Assembly: GCF_029633865.1 (NCBI RefSeq)
Contig: NC_079216.1
Coordinates: 68,165,667-68,229,666 of the forward strand
Source of the DNA: Lampris incognitus
Taxonomy: Eukaryota > Chordata > Actinopteri > Lampriformes > Lampridae
Length of the DNA stretch: 64,000 nt
Reading direction: 5' to 3'
Shown here: in pieces, positions 60,070-64,000 of the stretch
Layout: each line of letters opens with the position of its first letter
Position numbering within the stretch: position 1 is the first letter of the stretch
Program-made: the position numbers and the translations under genes
Notes under the pieces: model-generated
What the model was told of the DNA's origin: nothing
Seen by the model: the letters and a program-made list of their open reading frames with translations, nothing else
Database searches by the model: none

Positions 60070-63000
60070 ATGGCTAAGTACAGGAGTGCCACCTGTTACG
60101 TGGCACTAACTGTGCTCGGGTGCATGGTACAAACCTTGGTCGAGGCTCAATACACAAGGGATTGGCAGAAGCCTTCAAATCCACAACTACCTTCACCTGC
60201 TCAACATCCCCAGGCTCCAACAAAACCACAACATCTATGGGCTCCAACAAATCCTCAGCGTCCACAGACTCCAACTAAACCACAACATCCATGGGCTCCA
60301 ACAAATCCTCAGCGTCCACAGACTCCAACTAAACCACAACATCCATGGGCTCCAACAAATCCTCAGCTTCCACAGACTCCAACAAAACCACAACATCCAT
60401 GGGCTCCAACAAATCCTCAGCTTCCACAGACTCCAACAAAACCACAACATCCATGGGCTCCAACAAATCCTCAGCTTCCACAAAATCCCACAAAACCTCA
60501 AAATCCAACATATCCTAAACAGCCACAGGTTCCGAAGAATCCGAAGCATCAGTCAGGTGCATGGTATTCTGACCATGTACAGACACATGTCCGAGAGCAA
60601 GAGCCAACAGAAGAGCCACCACAGGAACCGGAAAAGCCACTACAGCTGGAAAATGCCCAAGTCAACGATTTTCAACAGCAGGTGAATAAAGGTTATCCAG
60701 CACAGGTACCCAAGCAACCCCCATCTGCCCTACCTTTATTATGTGAGGTCCCACAAAGACAGAGGGTCAGATGTGGAGAACCTGATATTCCTCTTACTGG
60801 TTGCGAGATGCTGGGCTGCTGCTTTGAGGGAAATATGTGCTTCTACGGAAAGGCAGGTGAGAGTTTGACAAGGCTGTTACTGCTGTTTCAGTGAAATATG
60901 AAAAATTATCAGTTTTCTGGTTATTTTTATTGGTTTTCAAAATCTGTTATTACCATGATATGTGGAGAAAATGCATGAATCCTTCACCCAAGTGAGAGTT
61001 GGATTAAAGCAATAGTAAATTCCTGGCATACAAACCCACTGCTAGAAGTCAAGCTCTCTGTCATCCATTCAACATTCTCCTTGAGTACTAGGCACAATAT
61101 GTTGGCAATTTTTTTTGATATTTCCCTAATTACCCATAGTAAATACAAGGTAGCATCCACTAAGGGACATTACATATGAACTGACTTGACATCCATTAAC
61201 ACATAAATGATATAAGTGCCATCGTTTTCTTCAACATTTCCTCAATTAAATACCATTTTGATAACTACAAAAGTTTAATTTTTTTTACTTTGTTGAACAC
61301 TGCTGAGCTTTTCAACTTATATTGTCATTACTTGCCATTGCAGTGACTGTCCAGTGCACCAAGGATGCTCAATTTATTGTGGTGGTGGCCAGAGATGCCA
61401 CTCTCCCCAATATTGACCTGGAGTCACTCTCACTGCTGAGGCAAGGTCAAGGCTGCACCCATGTTGATTATAATTCAGGCTTTGTCATCTACCAGTTCCC
61501 CGTTACTGCCTGTGGCTCCCTTGTTATGGTAGGACCTTGAGTCATCTGGATTTTTAAACAATCTCAGAAAAATGCATTAAAGTAGTTTGTATGAGGATTT
61601 TTGTTCCATTGGCACTCTGTCTTGTTACCTCTTACAGGAGGAGCCTGGTGTTATAATCTATGAGAACATGATTACCTCCACATATGAGGTGGAAGTGGGA
61701 CCCCATGGAGCCATCACCAGAGACAGCAGCTTTCAGTATACAAATCTATGAAGAGACTGATTCGGTTTGGATAATGAGATTTGAACCAAGAAAGTCAATA
61801 CCATGCCTCATCTTTTTCAGATTACTCTTCCGGTGCAGGTATGGCAGCATCAGCTCTTCATTAATAGTTGTTGAAGTAGAACCGATACTGGATCCTCCTT
61901 TACCAGCTTTTGGGGTTGGGCCTGTAAGGGTAGAGCTGAGATTGGCCAGTGGCCAATGCACCACAAAGGGCTGTTATGAAGGTTAGAATATATCATCCCG
62001 ATAGTGTTGCAGTGTTTATAACTTACTCCTTAATGGTGGATATACTATAAATTTAGAAATTCTCCTTTCACAGAGGATGTGGCCTATACATCATACTACA
62101 CGGAGGCAGACTTCCCTGTGAGCAAAGTACTGAGGGAATCTGTCTATGTAGAGGTTCGGCTCTTGGAAAAGACAGATCCCAACCTTGTTCTAACTCTTGG
62201 TCACTGTTGGACGACTTCTACCCTCAACCCTCACAGCCTGCCCCAGTGGGACATCCTGACTGATGGGTAACTAGAAGACCAATTTCCAGTAACTTACCAT
62301 TTATAACATGTTGAATCTTATGTTCTTCTCATGTCTGCTTACTCGCAATACTGAATATAGTGTGATGAATACAATGAGCTAATGTTATTTCTACGTTTGA
62401 GCTGTGAATATTAGATAAGTCATATATTGAACTCCTTCCTTTACCATATTATAGTATTACTTGTCAACCTCATTTCAATGTAAAACTTATTCAGTTTTAC
62501 TTATTTATAGCTCATTGTGAAATACTTATATCCATCATTTAAACTTCCAATGGTGACATTTTCAGAATTTACAAACAATACACATGAAAAAATTAATTAA
62601 GTATTCATCAGTCACAGTGAAATAACAAAAGTTAAGTTTGCCTGTGTCAGTGGGGATTTAATGGACAGCAGCTACTGCTACTACAAACTACTACTACAAA
62701 CTACTGCAAACTACTGCAAACTACTGCAGACTACTGCAGACTACTGCAGACCATGTCAGAATGGTGTTTGTTGGAACTTGGCTCCGGCGTCGTGGCTCTC
62801 TCTGTGTACTCGACACAGCGTAACGACACAACGACACAACCACCGCCACAGAGGCGTTTGTGTCTGCAGTACCACTACAAACCACCAGGCTGGGTGCTTT
62901 CATTTGTAAGGGGCGCGTCAACGGGTGCGAACCAAAACGCCGCTGGGCTGAATTGGACCTGCCACCAACCAATCAGCTACGAAACGTGTGACGTAGCCGT

Positions 63001-63907
63001 AGTTACCGAACCCTGTCGGAAGTACAGCAAAAACACACTTCTTATCGGCAAAAGCTTTAAGTGAAGTTTTTAATTATTCTTTTGGAGAAAATGTACCGTC
63101 CAGGTAGTTTGGTACCGCCCACCACATCAGCGGAGCCAACGGCGCTCCTCTGTTGAGTCAGCCTTATCCCCCCCTCCCCCACCCGCATTCCGGAAGACCC
63201 GCCCCTACTCTGCCTCTGATTGGCTAACCCAACCTAAACCCAACTTTACCCAGCGGAGCCAACGGCGCTCCTCTGTTGAGTCAGCCTTATCCCCCCTTCC
63301 CCACCCGCATTCCGGAAGACCCGCCCCTACTCTGCCTCTGATTGGCTAACCCAACCTAAACCTAACTTTACCCAGCGGAGGCAACGAAAACTAGCCAATC
63401 AGAGGCGGAGGTCCCGGAGTGCGGGCGGGTATAATATAAGCACATCGTGGCAAATTCAGGTATCAGACAGCTGGCTGTGACTGGACCGAACCGGGCAGGT
63501 CAGCTGGAAGTCCGCGGCCAGACGCGTGTGCCAGATCTGCTCTAGATTCGTGTGGTTCCGAAGCTAATAAACCGCTACAGTTTGCAAGAAAACTGGACTG
63601 TCCCGTTTTACCTCGACAGCATTATTCTCATACAATTCAGCAGTGCACTTCTGCAGATGAGGCCCTTGTGTAAGATTATTAATTGTAATTTGATCGCCTA
63701 ATTAATGAAAAAAAGCACAACTCCCCATGTTCACTGCCTCAATATAGAGAGTGCTTTCTGTGCAGGTGTCCATATGACAACGACCGTTACTTGTCTGCCT
63801 TGGTCCCTGTGAGTCCCGATGTGCTGTACCCGACCCACTACAGACGCTTCCTCTTCCAGATGTTCACCTTTGTAGACCCGCAGAGCATGACTGCCCTGCA
63901 CGAGAAG
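60070..63907 (+). CDS. ZPB/ZP4-type egg-envelope protein, choriogenin H-like (partial, first 6 exons)
   Basis: Exons: 60070-60856, 61344-61528, 61638-61735, 61821-61981, 62074-62266, 63766-63907; all are GT-AG and in phase, and the gene continues past the window. The start ATG has a good context (CACCATGG) and opens a signal peptide of about 26 residues. Residues 30-165 are Pro/Gln-rich with five near-identical 18-residue repeats (PQTPTKPQHPWAPTNPQ plus one residue). A trefoil (P-type) domain follows (CEVPQRQRVRCGEPDIPLTG, CEMLGCCFEGNMCFYG), then the ZP domain (VQCTKDAQFIVVVARDATLP, GCTHV, HCWTTSTLNPHSLPQWDILTDGCPYDND). These proteins polymerise into the inner chorion; the Pro/Gln repeats are transglutaminase substrates in hardening. 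In fish they are made in liver under oestrogen or in oocytes; the sequence does not say which. Confidence 0.94.
60236..60485 (+). repeat. 54-bp in-frame repeat encoding Pro/Gln-rich units
   Basis: About five copies of a unit containing CCACAACATCCATGGGCTCC and AACAAATCCTCAGC, each 54 bp or 18 codons. Sites differ mostly at third positions and one Arg/Leu choice. Confidence 0.93.
62267..63089 (+). other. Intron 5 of the egg-envelope gene, first part
   Basis: Non-coding, with a tandem CTACTGCAAA/CTACTGCAGA repeat at about 62668-62752. An open frame at 62753-63064 has no recognised domain. Confidence 0.5.
63090..63621 (+). mobile_element. Solo-LTR-like fossil in the egg-envelope gene intron
   Basis: The stretch has the order of parts of an LTR: direct repeats of about 122 bp in the left half (from 63128 and 63251, with a third start at 63373), CCAAT-type and TATA-type promoter elements at about 63395 and 63432, and a polyadenylation signal at 63567-63572, ending near CCTCGACAGC. 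The ends, about 63090 and 63621, are estimated. No internal viral genes are adjacent, so it is best read as a solo LTR of undetermined family. The near-identity of the internal repeats suggests it is not very old. Confidence 0.4.
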
Positions 63908-64000
63908 GTAAACGGGCCAAGGCAGCGGGAGTGGTGCCATGAGCTCCTCCTCCTCCTCCTCCTCCTCCTTCTTCCCTGCCATCTCTTAGCTCTGTACCAA

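Noticed and set aside
62753-63064. A 103-codon frame in the egg-envelope gene intron.
   Set aside because: It lies between correctly phased ZP exons 62074-62266 and 63766-63907, and adding it would break the frame; no ZP motif.

Overview
The window is vertebrate nuclear DNA, almost certainly from a teleost fish and probably a spiny-rayed one. It carries intron-rich vertebrate genes, V-SINE-type and other tRNA-derived SINEs, fish L2, RTE, L1 and I-type LINE pieces, and an egg-envelope gene of the choriogenin type. There is no operon structure, CRISPR array or prokaryotic feature. About one third of the window (roughly 20 kb) is long tandem minisatellite, which produces most of the long but spurious open frames.

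Layout. (1) 1-20,990: ube2h on the minus strand. Seven coding exons could be joined exactly (4824-20614) into a 183-residue E2 ubiquitin-conjugating enzyme. Its probable 3'UTR runs back to about 1090. Its introns hold a 3.5-kb array of 61-bp units, a 31-bp array, LINE and SINE pieces, and a CpG-rich promoter side. (2) 20,998-24,307: a 45-bp array directly upstream of the ube2h promoter. (3) 24,308-27,170: intergenic, with an interrupted CTT array. (4) 27,397-32,353: klhdc10 on the plus strand, ten exons, 418 residues, from a CpG-rich promoter. (5) 32,354-41,650: an inverted SINE pair, a G-tract array, a 35-bp array and a 4.7-kb array of 25-bp units. The first AATAAA I see after the klhdc10 stop is at 41,630, so this stretch may be a very repetitive 3'UTR or 3' flank. 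(6) 42,156-48,646: a type II CAX cation/proton exchanger on the minus strand. Nineteen exons were read; the first exon was not found. It has a cysteine-rich stretch and a YccF-like region ahead of the exchanger core. (7) 48,650-60,000: repeats, one isolated psme3ip1 (fam192a)-like exon, a 5.85-kb array of 50-bp units, and the end of an RNase-H-bearing LINE. (8) 60,070-end: the first six exons of a ZPB/ZP4-type egg-envelope gene on the plus strand, with a Pro/Gln repeat, a trefoil domain and the start of the ZP domain; it runs off the window.

Functionally, ube2h (an E2) and klhdc10 (a Cullin-2 substrate receptor) are divergent ubiquitin-system neighbours; both also lie near each other on human chromosome 7q32. 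The CAX gene belongs to a class kept in fish but absent from mammals. The egg-envelope gene is unrelated in function.
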